From contig NZ_MUHF01000019.1 in assembly GCF_002217435.1 (NCBI RefSeq), positions 301,769 to 365,768 on the forward strand: a stretch of 64,000 bases of DNA, given 5' to 3'. The translations under genes were made by a program, and so were the position numbers. Shown in pieces: positions 35,439-43,905 of this stretch. The stretch's first letter is position 1. Every line of letters starts with the position of its first letter. The stretch is from Flavobacterium reichenbachii. Its GTDB lineage: Bacteria; Bacteroidota; Bacteroidia; Flavobacteriales; Flavobacteriaceae. The notes beneath the pieces are model-generated. The model saw nothing but the letters and a program-made list of their open reading frames with translations. It made no database searches and was not told where the DNA came from.

Positions 35439-36092
35439 ATGAATCCTAAAATCTTACTATATTCTTTGGCCATTAGTTCTGTATTTCTTGTTTCGTGCAA
35501 AAAAGAATTAGAACCTCAGGAAAGCACATCAAATTCTGAATTGATTAGACTGGGACTGGCAAAAGATACGACCAAAACGGCAACGCCTGTTGCGCAGGCA
35601 TTACCTGCCAACCCAAATACCGTTTTAAGCGATACCAAAGGTTTAAATCCGGCACACGGACAACCTGGACACCGCTGCGATATTGCTGTTGGCGCACCAT
35701 TAAATTCTGCTCCTGCGCAAACTACTGCAGCGCCGGCGCAGACGGTTCAGGTAAATCCGAATCAGCAGCAGCAAACAGTTGTAACGACAACAACGGCACA
35801 ACCTGTAAAAACAGCTAAAGGAATGAATCCGCCGCACGGACAAGCGGGTCACAGATGTGATATTCCGGTTGGAGCGCCTTTAAATTCTCCAGCAGTAAAA
35901 ACTACTGCAGCTTCAACACCGCAGAGTGGAACGGCGACACAAAATTTTACAGTTACACCGCCTGCAGGTTCCAATGTTCCGGCATTGTTGAGTACAGAAA
36001 CCCAAGCAGTAGCAGAAGGAATGAATCCAGCTCACGGACAACCAGGTCACAGATGTGATATTGCAGTTGGAGCTCCGCTGCCAAAATCGTAA
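35439..36092 (+). CDS. Lipoprotein with triplicated HGQxGHRCDI motif
   Basis: A 217-residue protein with a lipoprotein signal peptide (lipobox LVSC, Cys at about residue 20). Three near-copies of a 20-residue unit occur at nt 35640-35699, 35820-35879 and 36018-36077. The unit reads G-M/L-N-P-x-H-G-Q-x-G-H-R-C-D-I-x-V-G-A-P-L, and each holds two His and one Cys. The linkers are Ala/Thr/Gln/Pro-rich and look unstructured. The unit resembles a motif that I believe recurs in Bacteroidetes proteins. A metal- or heme-binding role is inference. A TATATTTG box lies at 35409-35416. Confidence 0.8.
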   Translation: MNPKILLYSLAISSVFLVSCKKELEPQESTSNSELIRLGLAKDTTKTATPVAQALPANPNTVLSDTKGLNPAHGQPGHRCDIAVGAPLNSAPAQTTAAPAQTVQVNPNQQQQTVVTTTTAQPVKTAKGMNPPHGQAGHRCDIPVGAPLNSPAVKTTAASTPQSGTATQNFTVTPPAGSNVPALLSTETQAVAEGMNPAHGQPGHRCDIAVGAPLPKS

Positions 36093-36120
36093 ACAAGATC
36101 ATCAAATTGATATAAACAAA

Positions 36121-36150
36121 AAAGACGTTTCTAAATGAAACGTCCTTTTT
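36121..36150. terminator. Bidirectional terminator
   Basis: GACGTTT (36124-36130) pairs with AAACGTC (36138-36144), with A- and T-runs extending the stem. It separates the lipoprotein gene and the converging hpf gene. Confidence 0.75.
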
Positions 36151-36169
36151 TATTAAAAGTCCAACACAA

Positions 36170-36484
36170 TTAGTGTGCGTTTATTTTTTCGTAAGTTGTA
36201 GTAAGAACTTTTTTAGCTTTTGCCAAAGCACCGCTAAAAGCTTTTTCAAGAGTGTCTGAATGTTCTGTAACAGTGATTGGCTGTAATTTTACAGGACGAA
36301 TTTCGATTACGCATTTCTTATCATTAAGGCTGAATTTCTCGCCGTTTTCGTCTCCAAAATGCACTTCTACGCGAGTTATTTTATCTTCAAAGCGGTCTAA
36401 GCTTTTTTCTATCTCTGCAGAAAAATACGATTCTAATCTTGCGCTTCCTTCAATGTTTTTGTCGGTGTTGATTTGTACTTTCAT
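36170..36484 (-). CDS. hpf: Ribosome hibernation-promoting factor (HPF/RaiA family, short form)
   Basis: A 104-residue cytoplasmic protein that binds the ribosomal decoding region and inactivates ribosomes in slow growth. The beta-alpha-beta-beta-beta-alpha fold is visible: MKVQINTDKN, LESYFSAEIEKSLDRFEDK, RVEVHFGDENGEKF, KCVIEIRPVKLQPITV and DTLEKAFSGALAKAKKVL. It is the short form without the long-HPF dimerisation tail. It has its own promoter. The basic C-terminal helix fits the family. Confidence 0.88.
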   Translation of the reverse strand: MKVQINTDKNIEGSARLESYFSAEIEKSLDRFEDKITRVEVHFGDENGEKFSLNDKKCVIEIRPVKLQPITVTEHSDTLEKAFSGALAKAKKVLTTTYEKINAH

Positions 36485-36513
36485 AATCGGATTATATTTT
36501 AATGATTGTTTCT

Positions 36514-36545
36514 CAAAGCTATTTTTTTTAGATTAGAAAGCCAAA
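36514..36545 (-). promoter_or_regulatory. Promoter of hpf
   Basis: Minus strand: TTTG (36545-36542), 20-bp spacer, TAGCTTTG (36521-36514); the -7 box ends 29 nt before the ATG. Confidence 0.65.
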
Positions 36546-36689
36546 CGAGTTAAGGAAACATTATGAAATTTTTTAATGATGTGTTTATCAATTTTGTAAT
36601 TTAGAAGGAAAAAAAAATTGAATTTAGTCTTCTAAATATAAAAAATAAGAAAAAACTTATAATTAATTTAATTTTTAGTATTTTAGCAG

Positions 36690-36835
36690 TCCTAAACGTT
36701 AAAAATTATGACTTCAAAAAAATTCTTGCCCGCGTGGTATGGTGGCGGTATTGGAAACAACTGCAACGCTTTTAACGGCGTAGGACACCTTAGCTATGCG
36801 GGTTTTATATTTTTCCTAAACGTTAAAAATTATGA
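36690..36835 (+). repeat. GC-rich hairpin element between 22-nt direct repeats
   Basis: Identical 22-nt sequences at 36690-36711 and 36814-36835 (core CCTAAACGTTAAAAATTATG) are spaced 124 bp apart, the second running into the ATG of the 76-residue gene. Between them is a GC-rich block. GCCCGCGTGGT (36728-36738) pairs, with wobbles, with 36793-36803, and GGTG (36741-36744) pairs with CACC (36786-36789). A nested inverted set is also visible: TTTTAAC at 36770-36776 with GTTAAAA at 36822-36828, and TAGGA at 36781-36785 with TCCTA at 36814-36818. This resembles an integron attC or a small non-autonomous element; no integrase is in the window. Confidence 0.6.
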
Positions 36836-37062
36836 GTACAAACACCCTTTCAAAAGAAACAGAATTAAGATTAGCCGATCTTTTCAACAATACAATTGAT
36901 TCGAAAAGTATGGCAAAAACAATCCGACAAGTAAATTATCTGCTTGCCTTGAATGTAATGAAAAATGAAATCGGACAGCCCGAGACCATAAATCTCGAAG
37001 ATAATTTCTACTGGTTGAATAAATTAGCAGAAACTCTTGATCCTTATCTGGATGCTGAATGA
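36832..37062 (+). CDS. Conserved small protein (76 residues), paralogue of the gene at 58358
   Basis: A 76-residue soluble acidic protein, no signal peptide and no cysteine. The centre MAKTIRQVNYLLAL and the C-terminus LEDNFYWLNKLAETLDPYLD are almost identical to those of a second gene at 58358-58591, so the fold is conserved and helical. I know of no function. The start is set by the ATG at 36832 that lies in the second direct repeat. The gene has its own terminator and is not in an operon. The GC-rich hairpin element sits directly upstream and may control or have inserted before it. Confidence 0.85.
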   Translation: MSTNTLSKETELRLADLFNNTIDSKSMAKTIRQVNYLLALNVMKNEIGQPETINLEDNFYWLNKLAETLDPYLDAE

Positions 37063-37075
37063 TTTTATAGAATTG

Positions 37076-37103
37076 AAAAAGCCACTTGAGAGAGTGGCTT
37101 TTT
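37076..37103 (+). terminator. Terminator after the 76-residue gene
   Basis: AAAAAGCCACT (37076-37086) pairs perfectly with AGTGGCTTTTT (37093-37103), followed by T. Confidence 0.9.
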
Positions 37104-37259
37104 TGTGTTCTTATAAAAATAATAATAGCTCTGATGGGATAAAAAATTGAAGAACAGCAGGAAATAGCTTCTTAAAATTTCAATCTTTGTCGATCTACTA
37201 GTGCGATTCCTCATTCTTCGGAATGACAAGATTATGGGATTTGTGGTTTATTTAGGATT

Positions 37260-39719
37260 TTACTTCCCCTTCTTCCCCCATTTAATCTTCATCTTTCCTT
37301 CTTCATCTACAGCAAGTAAATGCAATACAATGCCGCGTTCTCTTACAGCATCGCGTTCTTCCTTGCTTTCTATTTGAGCATCGTTTTTTGAATTACGAAG
37401 CGGAACCGTCAGTGCGAGATTAGTGCCTCGGCCGAAAGAATAAATGCCTTCTATATCAAAGTTGAGAACGCTGGAACTTATCGTAAGATCGTTAATGTCT
37501 ATTTGTTCGCCCCGAAGTGTAAGATCACCCGATAAATCGCTGAAAGTTATGTTTTTGACATCACGAAACGGAAAAGCAAACTTACCAACCTTTACTATTG
37601 GATCAAAATTGATCAAAGCTCCCTGATTGACATTAAATTTTAAATTCCCGCGCATAGAATTTACAATCAAATCGCCTTTAGCGCTCATCAATCCCGTAAC
37701 ATTGGCGTTGCTGCTGAGTTTTCCTTTTATATTTCTTGGATCAAAAGATTTAATCTGGAAGTTGTTGAAGGATTTTAAAAAACTCGCAATATCTACGCGG
37801 TTTACCTGCGCTACAGAACTAAAAATGTAATAATTTCCTTTTGGCTCGATAGCACCATTAAATGTTATTGTGCCTCCGGAAGTTTGTACGCTTCCGTTTT
37901 TGAGCAATAATTTGGAGTCCAGCATTTGCAGCGTTGCTCTGGTATTGGTCGCGGTTAGCGCGCCGTAATTGAGATTATCTGCTTTTAGGTTGATGATTAC
38001 ACTGCATTTTTCGATTACCGATTTCATCTGGTTCGAGAAATTGACATTCTTTTTGGCAGATTTTTGCTGTGTGGCTGCAGACTGTGATTTTCTCAACACG
38101 CCCAAAAATTGTTTTACATCGATATTTGGGCAGTAGATATTCCAGTTTACGACCATTTTCTCTGGTGCGTCGTAATAGAGATTTAAGAAATTATCTATTT
38201 TTCCGTTGATCTGAATGATGTTTTTCTTGTGTTTGTACGCTATTTTTTTAATATAAAGCGCCTGTTCTGTAAACGACAATTGTACCGCGGTTTTCTCTGC
38301 GCGAACGTTTTTAGGAAGATAATCAAACGTGGCGTCTTTTATATCGACATCGCCAATAAAACGCGGTTTGGTAATGTATAAATCTACAATATCAAACTGA
38401 AATTTTAAATTGGCTCGCGCATGACCGCTTTCAAAATGAAACATTTTTTCATTCATCATTTCATTTAGTTTCGTAACATCAAAATCAGAATTTACAATTC
38501 CGGTTGCAATGGGTTTTTCTAAATTGCTAATTACAGCCTGCGGAATTTTTAGCGGAATGTTTTCATAATCGCCGCTAAAATGCGTGAGAACAACTGCCGA
38601 ATTAGCATCGTTAAAGCCGTTGGCAGGTTTAAAATTATTGGTAAAAATACCGTTGAAACTGCAATTGGTAAACAAACCGTCGGGAATAGTAAGTTCGTTG
38701 TTTTTAATAACCGCCTGCACTACTATTTTAGGATCGCCTTCGGCATTAAAATCACCATTTATAGCACAGTTTACTTTTATTGGTTTCTTTAAATTGAACT
38801 GATCCAGTTTAGTGCTGATATTTCCGGACAATAAATCTGAGGCACTTTTCCATAAAATAGAAGTATTGATATTGATTCCGAACAGCGCATTTTTTCCAAT
38901 ATTAAAATAGGCTTTAATATCAAATTTATCTGAGCCGATTTTGAGTTTTTTGGTTTCGATATTTAGAAGCTGTTTTTCATCAATATAAGCAATATCAAAA
39001 TTGCCTTCGAGTTCTCTGGCTTTGGCAAAACTTCCATGAACGGTATTAAACGCCAGACTGTTTATTTTGGTTTTCAGATATAAATTGGTCTTCCAGTCTT
39101 CATCGTCAAAATTTATTTTCGATTCTAATTTTACAACTTCAAAATCAAACAATTTATGACCTAAATGATTGTCTATTGTTAAATGTACGTTGTTGAGGTT
39201 TATATCGTCAATTGTAGTTTCGCGTGTTTCGCCTGGAGCAATTTTTTTCTTTTTTGGTTTAAAGATATTTACATTAGAATAACCATTTTCGGCTTTGTAA
39301 ATATAAATGTCGGCATCATTAATCAGGATTTTATGAATGTTGATTTCGTTTTGCAGTAAACTCCAAATGTTTAAGCGAGCTTCTATTTCTTTGGCTTTTA
39401 GTAAAGTATGTTTGTGAATGGCCCACTGATTGTCTTTAATCTCGACTTCTTTTAAGGCTAAAGTAAAATTGGGAAAACCAGTGAGAAACTTGTACTGAAA
39501 ATCTTCGACATGAAATTTCCCGTTTATATTCTCATTGATTTTGATATTGATTTTGGCAATAATTTCGGTTTTATTCTGATTAAAATAGAGTGCTAGTCCG
39601 CCACAGGCAAGTAAAACAAAGACAATTAAACCTAAAACGAATAAACCGAATCGTTTTAAGTATTTCCTGAAAACAGCTGTCTCAAGAAAAGTTTGTATTT
39701 GATGTACTATTTGTGGCAT
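37260..39719 (-). CDS. AsmA-family inner-membrane-anchored envelope protein
   Basis: 819 residues from the ATG at 39719 (MPQIVHQIQ); the open frame begins with TTG at 39728. One transmembrane helix (FGLFVLGLIVFVLLACGGLALYF, about 27-49, given in part) anchors it in the inner membrane. The long periplasmic part has repeated beta-rich AsmA-like segments, for example KEVEIKDNQW, NEINIHKILINDADIYIY, and the C-terminal AsmA-type region SGDLTLRGEQIDINDLTISS. Family members act in outer-membrane lipid or protein homeostasis, the long ones as probable lipid conduits. It converges on the small-protein gene and is divergent from trxA. Confidence 0.85.
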   Translation of the reverse strand: MPQIVHQIQTFLETAVFRKYLKRFGLFVLGLIVFVLLACGGLALYFNQNKTEIIAKINIKINENINGKFHVEDFQYKFLTGFPNFTLALKEVEIKDNQWAIHKHTLLKAKEIEARLNIWSLLQNEINIHKILINDADIYIYKAENGYSNVNIFKPKKKKIAPGETRETTIDDINLNNVHLTIDNHLGHKLFDFEVVKLESKINFDDEDWKTNLYLKTKINSLAFNTVHGSFAKARELEGNFDIAYIDEKQLLNIETKKLKIGSDKFDIKAYFNIGKNALFGININTSILWKSASDLLSGNISTKLDQFNLKKPIKVNCAINGDFNAEGDPKIVVQAVIKNNELTIPDGLFTNCSFNGIFTNNFKPANGFNDANSAVVLTHFSGDYENIPLKIPQAVISNLEKPIATGIVNSDFDVTKLNEMMNEKMFHFESGHARANLKFQFDIVDLYITKPRFIGDVDIKDATFDYLPKNVRAEKTAVQLSFTEQALYIKKIAYKHKKNIIQINGKIDNFLNLYYDAPEKMVVNWNIYCPNIDVKQFLGVLRKSQSAATQQKSAKKNVNFSNQMKSVIEKCSVIINLKADNLNYGALTATNTRATLQMLDSKLLLKNGSVQTSGGTITFNGAIEPKGNYYIFSSVAQVNRVDIASFLKSFNNFQIKSFDPRNIKGKLSSNANVTGLMSAKGDLIVNSMRGNLKFNVNQGALINFDPIVKVGKFAFPFRDVKNITFSDLSGDLTLRGEQIDINDLTISSSVLNFDIEGIYSFGRGTNLALTVPLRNSKNDAQIESKEERDAVRERGIVLHLLAVDEEGKMKIKWGKKGK

Positions 39720-39955
39720 TTGTATCAATTTTCCTAATCCTTAAAGTTAAGACAAAAAAATATGCTATTGCCTAAAAAAGACCTTCAGTTTGCGTACAAT
39801 TAAACTTACTTTTACTAAACATGGTTTATATATAAAAAATGACAATGCATTTATAACGAAAACTAATTTGCGGATGGTGTTTGATTAATTTTAAATTTTT
39901 AAATTTGTACTGTAGTTTGAAATTAACAATCAGACATAATTTAAATATAAATATT

Positions 39956-40273
39956 ATGGCATTAGCAATAACAGATGCTACTTTTGATGAAGTAGTTTTG
40001 AAATCAGATAAACCAGTAATGGTAGATTTTTGGGCAGCATGGTGTGGTCCTTGTAGAATGGTTGGTCCAATTATTGACCAATTAAGCGATGAGTACGCTG
40101 GTAAAGTAGTTGTTGGTAAAGTAGATGTAGATGCTAACCAAGAATTTGCTGCAAAATACGGTGTGCGTAACATACCAACTGTTTTAGTTTTTCATAAAGG
40201 TGAAGTAGTGGGTAAACAAGTAGGAGTTGCTCCTAAACAAACTTACGCAGACAGCTTAGATGCATTGTTGTAA
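39956..40273 (+). CDS. trxA: Thioredoxin
   Basis: 105 residues from the ATG at 39956 (MALAITDATFDEV); the longer frame from 39881 is not protein-like upstream. The redox site is WCGPC with Cys30 and Cys33, followed by the cis-proline loop NIPTVLVF. It reduces disulfides in the cytoplasm with electrons from thioredoxin reductase. A TAAATTTG box lies at 39900-39907. Length is typical. It ends in a strong terminator. Confidence 0.97.
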   Translation: MALAITDATFDEVVLKSDKPVMVDFWAAWCGPCRMVGPIIDQLSDEYAGKVVVGKVDVDANQEFAAKYGVRNIPTVLVFHKGEVVGKQVGVAPKQTYADSLDALL

Positions 40274-40295
40274 TCGTTAAGATTATAATTTATAT

Positions 40296-40326
40296 AAAAA
40301 AGGCTTGACATTGTCAAGCCTTTTTT
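40296..40326. terminator. Strong terminator shared by converging genes
   Basis: GGCTTGAC (40302-40309) pairs with GTCAAGCC (40313-40320), loop ATT, with A6/T6 extensions on both sides. The stop codon of the converging kinase gene lies in the T-run (40325-40327). Confidence 0.92.
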
Positions 40327-42403
40327 ATTGGAAAGAAATAATAAAAGAAGTTCCTAAATCTGGTTTGCTGTTTACTTCTATCTTGCAATTTATGGTAGCA
40401 GCGAGATCTCGAATTAAGTGCAGTCCGAGTCCGGATTTAATTCCGATTACTTCAGAATCATTGTATAATGCTTTAAATTGTTCCTGCGTACCGCCAGATC
40501 CATTATCAGTAATAGAAAGATAATTTTGGCTGTTTGCTGTCCAGGCTTTCCAGATTATTTTTCCATTTTGGTTTTTATCGAGAGCTTTTATGGCATTTCC
40601 TGTTAGATTTCTGATAATCGTTTTCAGGTAATTTTCATCAGTATCTAAGATAATATCGTCTGGATTTTCGAATGTAATTACGATGTTTTCTACACTCGAA
40701 AAATGTTTTTTTGTTTCTTCGAATAAAACACTGACAGGGACTTTTTGAGTATGCGGTTTAAAGTTTTCCATCTGGCCTTTGCTCCATAATAAAATATCCT
40801 CCATAGAAGACAGCAGATTTTCGGCGCCGGACATAATTTTTGTCTGCATTCGCAAAGCCGTTTCCTCGTCTATAAGTTCCGGACTTTCTTTTTGAAGATG
40901 CAGAAAGTGAATTAAATTTGAAACCGGACTTCGTAAATCATGGTTTAAAATACCAAAAAAACGTGCTTTTATTTTATTGGCTTCATCCAGTTCCTGATTT
41001 AAAAGCTGTAGTTTTTGATTTGTTTTTTTGCGGTTCCGGCTCTGATTAAACAACAGCAATCCGATAATAGCCACAAGCAGAAGTCCGCCGATTAAAAAAT
41101 AGCGCTGTTTGGCAGCATCTTCAATCTGAATGTTTTTTATCGTATTCTGAATCGATAGATTCTTTATTTCCTGGCCTTTGGTTTTGTTTTGATATCGGGC
41201 TTCGGCATTGGCAATGTTTTGTTTGGCAGATTGCTGCATCATTTCGTCATTGGCTTTGCTGTAAATTTCGTTGTATTTGTAAGCTTCTTTCCAATTGGCT
41301 ACTGCGGCATAGCTTTGAGCTAATTTTTTATTAATATTTACAAAAGATTCCTTGTCGTAGTTCAAAGCATTTTGAGAAGCTTTTTTGAGTGTTTCAATTG
41401 CCTTTTGATATTCGCCTTTTTCATATAAAACTCTTCCCATTACAGCATTGGCTTCCATTATAATATCGTTGTCATTGGATTTTTGTCCAAATCGAATTGC
41501 TTTCTGCGCGTAACGATAAGCAGTATTTATTTGTCTTTCATTGGCATAATATTCAGACATGCTTCTGTTTGCAAAACTTAAATTAAGAAATAAAGAATCT
41601 TTTTTGGTCGGATAGGTATAGATGAGCTTATAATATTTTTGAATACTGTCTGTCTTTTTTAGCGGAACAAAACACTGCAGATAATAATTACAAGAAAATG
41701 CACTAATATAAGGAGAGGTTTTAATGTAAGGATTTGCATAATTTAAATATTCAATTGCTTTGTCGTATTGTTTCATTTTGGTGTACGCTGCAGCAATCTG
41801 ACAATACGAAACGCCTATTGTTTCTTCGTTAGGAACTGTTTTTTTGAGTAGTTTTTTATAATTAACAGCTTTTAATTGATAGTGAATAAAGGTTTCATAT
41901 TCTGCATTATCAAGATAATATTCTCCCAGACTTCCGTTGAGTACAGAATGCGTGTAAGTGTTTTTTGTAGTGTCTAGAATTTGTTTGATATATTGTATTA
42001 ACTGTTTTCTTTTTGAAGTTTGATTAAGCGCATAATACGTATAATTAAGACGCATTAAAATCGAAGTTTGGTTTTTAAGATGCCTGGCTTTTTTGGCGTG
42101 TTTTAGTGCAAGCTCATAATTCTCAAGTGCTTTTTGGTATTGGTTGTTGCTGAATTCGTAGGCGTTACCTTTATAAAAATAAAACCGGCTTAAATAAGCA
42201 GGATGATTTTTTGCAAGTGTAATTCCTTTTTCTGTCGCCCGCAGCAGTTTTGGATAATCTTCTGCGTCTAAGATTTCATTGCAGTATTTCAGCCAGACTT
42301 TTAGTTTTTCATTACTGGTTTTGTATGGTGCTAAATTGGGTTCCTGCTGCGCAAAAGCAGTAAAGCTGATAAAATATAAAAGCAGGAAACCTATCTTTCT
42401 CAT
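40325..42403 (-). CDS. TPR-containing sensor histidine kinase
   Basis: A 692-residue kinase with a signal peptide (MRKIGFLLLYFISFTAFA), a periplasmic array of TPR repeats (about 60-400), one transmembrane helix (FLIGGLLLVAIIGLLLF, about 430-447) and a cytoplasmic kinase. The H-box is FGILNHDLRSPVSNLIHF, the N-box is IIRNLTGNAIKALDK, and the G-boxes are TDNGSG and GLGLHLIRD. TPR-anchored kinases of this type are common in Bacteroidetes. The gene overlaps the upstream LytTR regulator by 4 bp (ATGA), which indicates translational coupling and a cognate pair. Confidence 0.92.
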   Translation of the reverse strand: MRKIGFLLLYFISFTAFAQQEPNLAPYKTSNEKLKVWLKYCNEILDAEDYPKLLRATEKGITLAKNHPAYLSRFYFYKGNAYEFSNNQYQKALENYELALKHAKKARHLKNQTSILMRLNYTYYALNQTSKRKQLIQYIKQILDTTKNTYTHSVLNGSLGEYYLDNAEYETFIHYQLKAVNYKKLLKKTVPNEETIGVSYCQIAAAYTKMKQYDKAIEYLNYANPYIKTSPYISAFSCNYYLQCFVPLKKTDSIQKYYKLIYTYPTKKDSLFLNLSFANRSMSEYYANERQINTAYRYAQKAIRFGQKSNDNDIIMEANAVMGRVLYEKGEYQKAIETLKKASQNALNYDKESFVNINKKLAQSYAAVANWKEAYKYNEIYSKANDEMMQQSAKQNIANAEARYQNKTKGQEIKNLSIQNTIKNIQIEDAAKQRYFLIGGLLLVAIIGLLLFNQSRNRKKTNQKLQLLNQELDEANKIKARFFGILNHDLRSPVSNLIHFLHLQKESPELIDEETALRMQTKIMSGAENLLSSMEDILLWSKGQMENFKPHTQKVPVSVLFEETKKHFSSVENIVITFENPDDIILDTDENYLKTIIRNLTGNAIKALDKNQNGKIIWKAWTANSQNYLSITDNGSGGTQEQFKALYNDSEVIGIKSGLGLHLIRDLAATINCKIEVNSKPDLGTSFIISFQ

Positions 42404-43107
42404 GAGATCAGGTTTAGGTTTTCCTTATAACTTCTCCCAACCGGAATAGCAGTATTGTTGTTTAAAATAATTTCGCTGGAATTAATCTTCTGAATAAACT
42501 GTTTCTGAACCGCATAACTTCTGTGAATACGGATAAAAGACTGAAAATGATCTTCTTTTAAAAGATTTCCGATGCTGGACAAAACGCAGTGTCTTTTTTT
42601 ATCAGTAATAATCAACGTGTAATCTTTTAGAGCTTCAAGGTATAAAATTTCATGAAGTTTTACTTTGGTCTGTTCGTGGCCTTCTTTTATATAAATCGTA
42701 TCACCGCCAATACTTGCTTCAAAAAGAGAAGCTTTTAGTTTGATTTCCATAAACTCCTCGATACGGCTTATGGTTTGTGTAAAACGGTCGAGCTTTAATG
42801 GTTTTACAATAAAATCTAAAGTTTCGATCTGAAAACTTTCTACTGCATGCTCCGGATGCGCAGTGATAAAAATACAAACCGGAATTTCTAAGGTTTGCTT
42901 TCTAAAATCAATTCCGTTTAAGCCCGGCATATCAATATCCAGAAACAAAATGTCAATTTTTTCTTTTTCTAAAAAAGGGAGCGCATTTTCTGCCGATTCA
43001 AAAACACCTAAAATATCCAGAATCGGGAATTTTTTAGCAAATGATAATACAGTAAGACGGTCAATTTCGTCATCATCAACAATAATACAAGTGTATTTTT
43101 TCATCAT
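42400..43107 (-). CDS. LytTR-family response regulator
   Basis: A 235-residue response regulator. The receiver domain (1-125) has the acidic pocket VDDDEID and the phospho-acceptor Asp in LFLDIDMPGLNG near residue 57; the T-loop is ITAHPEHA and the conserved Lys is in IVKPLKLD. The LytTR DNA-binding domain (about 135-235) has ILYLEALKDYT, FIRIHRSYAVQKQFI and IPVGRSYKENL. It forms an operon with the TPR kinase, whose start overlaps its stop. The target genes are unknown; the two lipoproteins divergent from it (43311 on) are a plausible guess only. Confidence 0.93.
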   Translation of the reverse strand: MMKKYTCIIVDDDEIDRLTVLSFAKKFPILDILGVFESAENALPFLEKEKIDILFLDIDMPGLNGIDFRKQTLEIPVCIFITAHPEHAVESFQIETLDFIVKPLKLDRFTQTISRIEEFMEIKLKASLFEASIGGDTIYIKEGHEQTKVKLHEILYLEALKDYTLIITDKKRHCVLSSIGNLLKEDHFQSFIRIHRSYAVQKQFIQKINSSEIILNNNTAIPVGRSYKENLNLIS

Positions 43108-43310
43108 TCAAACTTAATTTATGTTGTCTGTCTATTTAAAATGTTGTTCGTCTATTGGCTGTTTTGGGCTTGAACTTATTGGCGCAAATTTGTCTTGTAA
43201 TTAATTCAGGAGCTGTAAAATAAACATCAAATATAGCTTTCTGAGTGTTACAAAAATAATGTTATTGAATTAAAAAAGAACCATTTGACCAATTTAAAAC
43301 TAAAATTATT

Positions 43311-43847
43311 ATGAAATTTTTAAAATCCATTTTTACAATTTTATTACTTGCAATTTTCACGATTTCTTGCAGCAGTGATGACGGAACAGACGGAACAAAC
43401 GGAGTTGATGGACAGCCAGGAGCAGCCGGAACAGCAAATGTTATTTACAGCACATGGCTGACAGCACCAACGGCAGTTGCAGAAACGATAGACGGTACTT
43501 CTGGAATGTCTACGACTATTAATGCACCGCAACTATCAGCAGACATTCTGGCAAAAGGAACCATATTGGTTTATATGTCTTTTGGAACCGGTACATACAC
43601 ACTGCCTTACACATCAACAGCTGGCGGAGCGGCTAATACGGTTACAGCTATTTCTACATTACAAAAAATCAAACTATTCAGATTCAGACATGATGCAGCA
43701 GGAACAGTAGGTCTTCCAACAACGCTTAGCTGGCGCTATATTTTGATTCCCGGAGGAGTTGCTGCAACTACATCAAAAACGGTAAAGCTGGATTATTCTA
43801 AAATGAGCTACGAAGAAGTCTGCGCACATTTTAATATACAACAATAG
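43311..43847 (+). CDS. Surface lipoprotein with short collagen-like stretch
   Basis: A 178-residue lipoprotein (signal ending in TISCSSDD, Cys near residue 20). The residues after Cys, S-S-D-D, resemble the lipoprotein export signal of F. johnsoniae described for surface lipoproteins, so exposure on the cell surface is inferred. Six Gly-X-Y triplets (GTDGTNGVDGQPGAAG) follow. The rest is beta-rich with FGTGTYTLPY and ends in an alpha segment YEEVCAHF. No enzyme motif. The start region closely resembles that of the next gene, so the pair may share an origin. It lies divergent from the LytTR gene. Confidence 0.75.
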   Translation: MKFLKSIFTILLLAIFTISCSSDDGTDGTNGVDGQPGAAGTANVIYSTWLTAPTAVAETIDGTSGMSTTINAPQLSADILAKGTILVYMSFGTGTYTLPYTSTAGGAANTVTAISTLQKIKLFRFRHDAAGTVGLPTTLSWRYILIPGGVAATTSKTVKLDYSKMSYEEVCAHFNIQQ

Positions 43848-43905
43848 TTTCTGAGAATACATAAAACAATACACAAACGAAATAAGAATTAAAACCAAAA
43901 TTATT

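Noticed and set aside
36708-36899. Open frame beginning MTSKKFLPAWYGGG across the hairpin element, read as a peptide or bacteriocin precursor
   Set aside because: Its ATG is the copy of the downstream gene start carried in the direct repeat, the frame runs into the next gene, and the GC-rich part is explained by hairpin structure. I found no processing or export gene.
43109-43116. TAAGTTTG box immediately before the LytTR ATG
   Set aside because: It lies 1 bp from the start codon, which leaves no room for a transcription start; better TATATTTG-type boxes lie further upstream (43235-43228).
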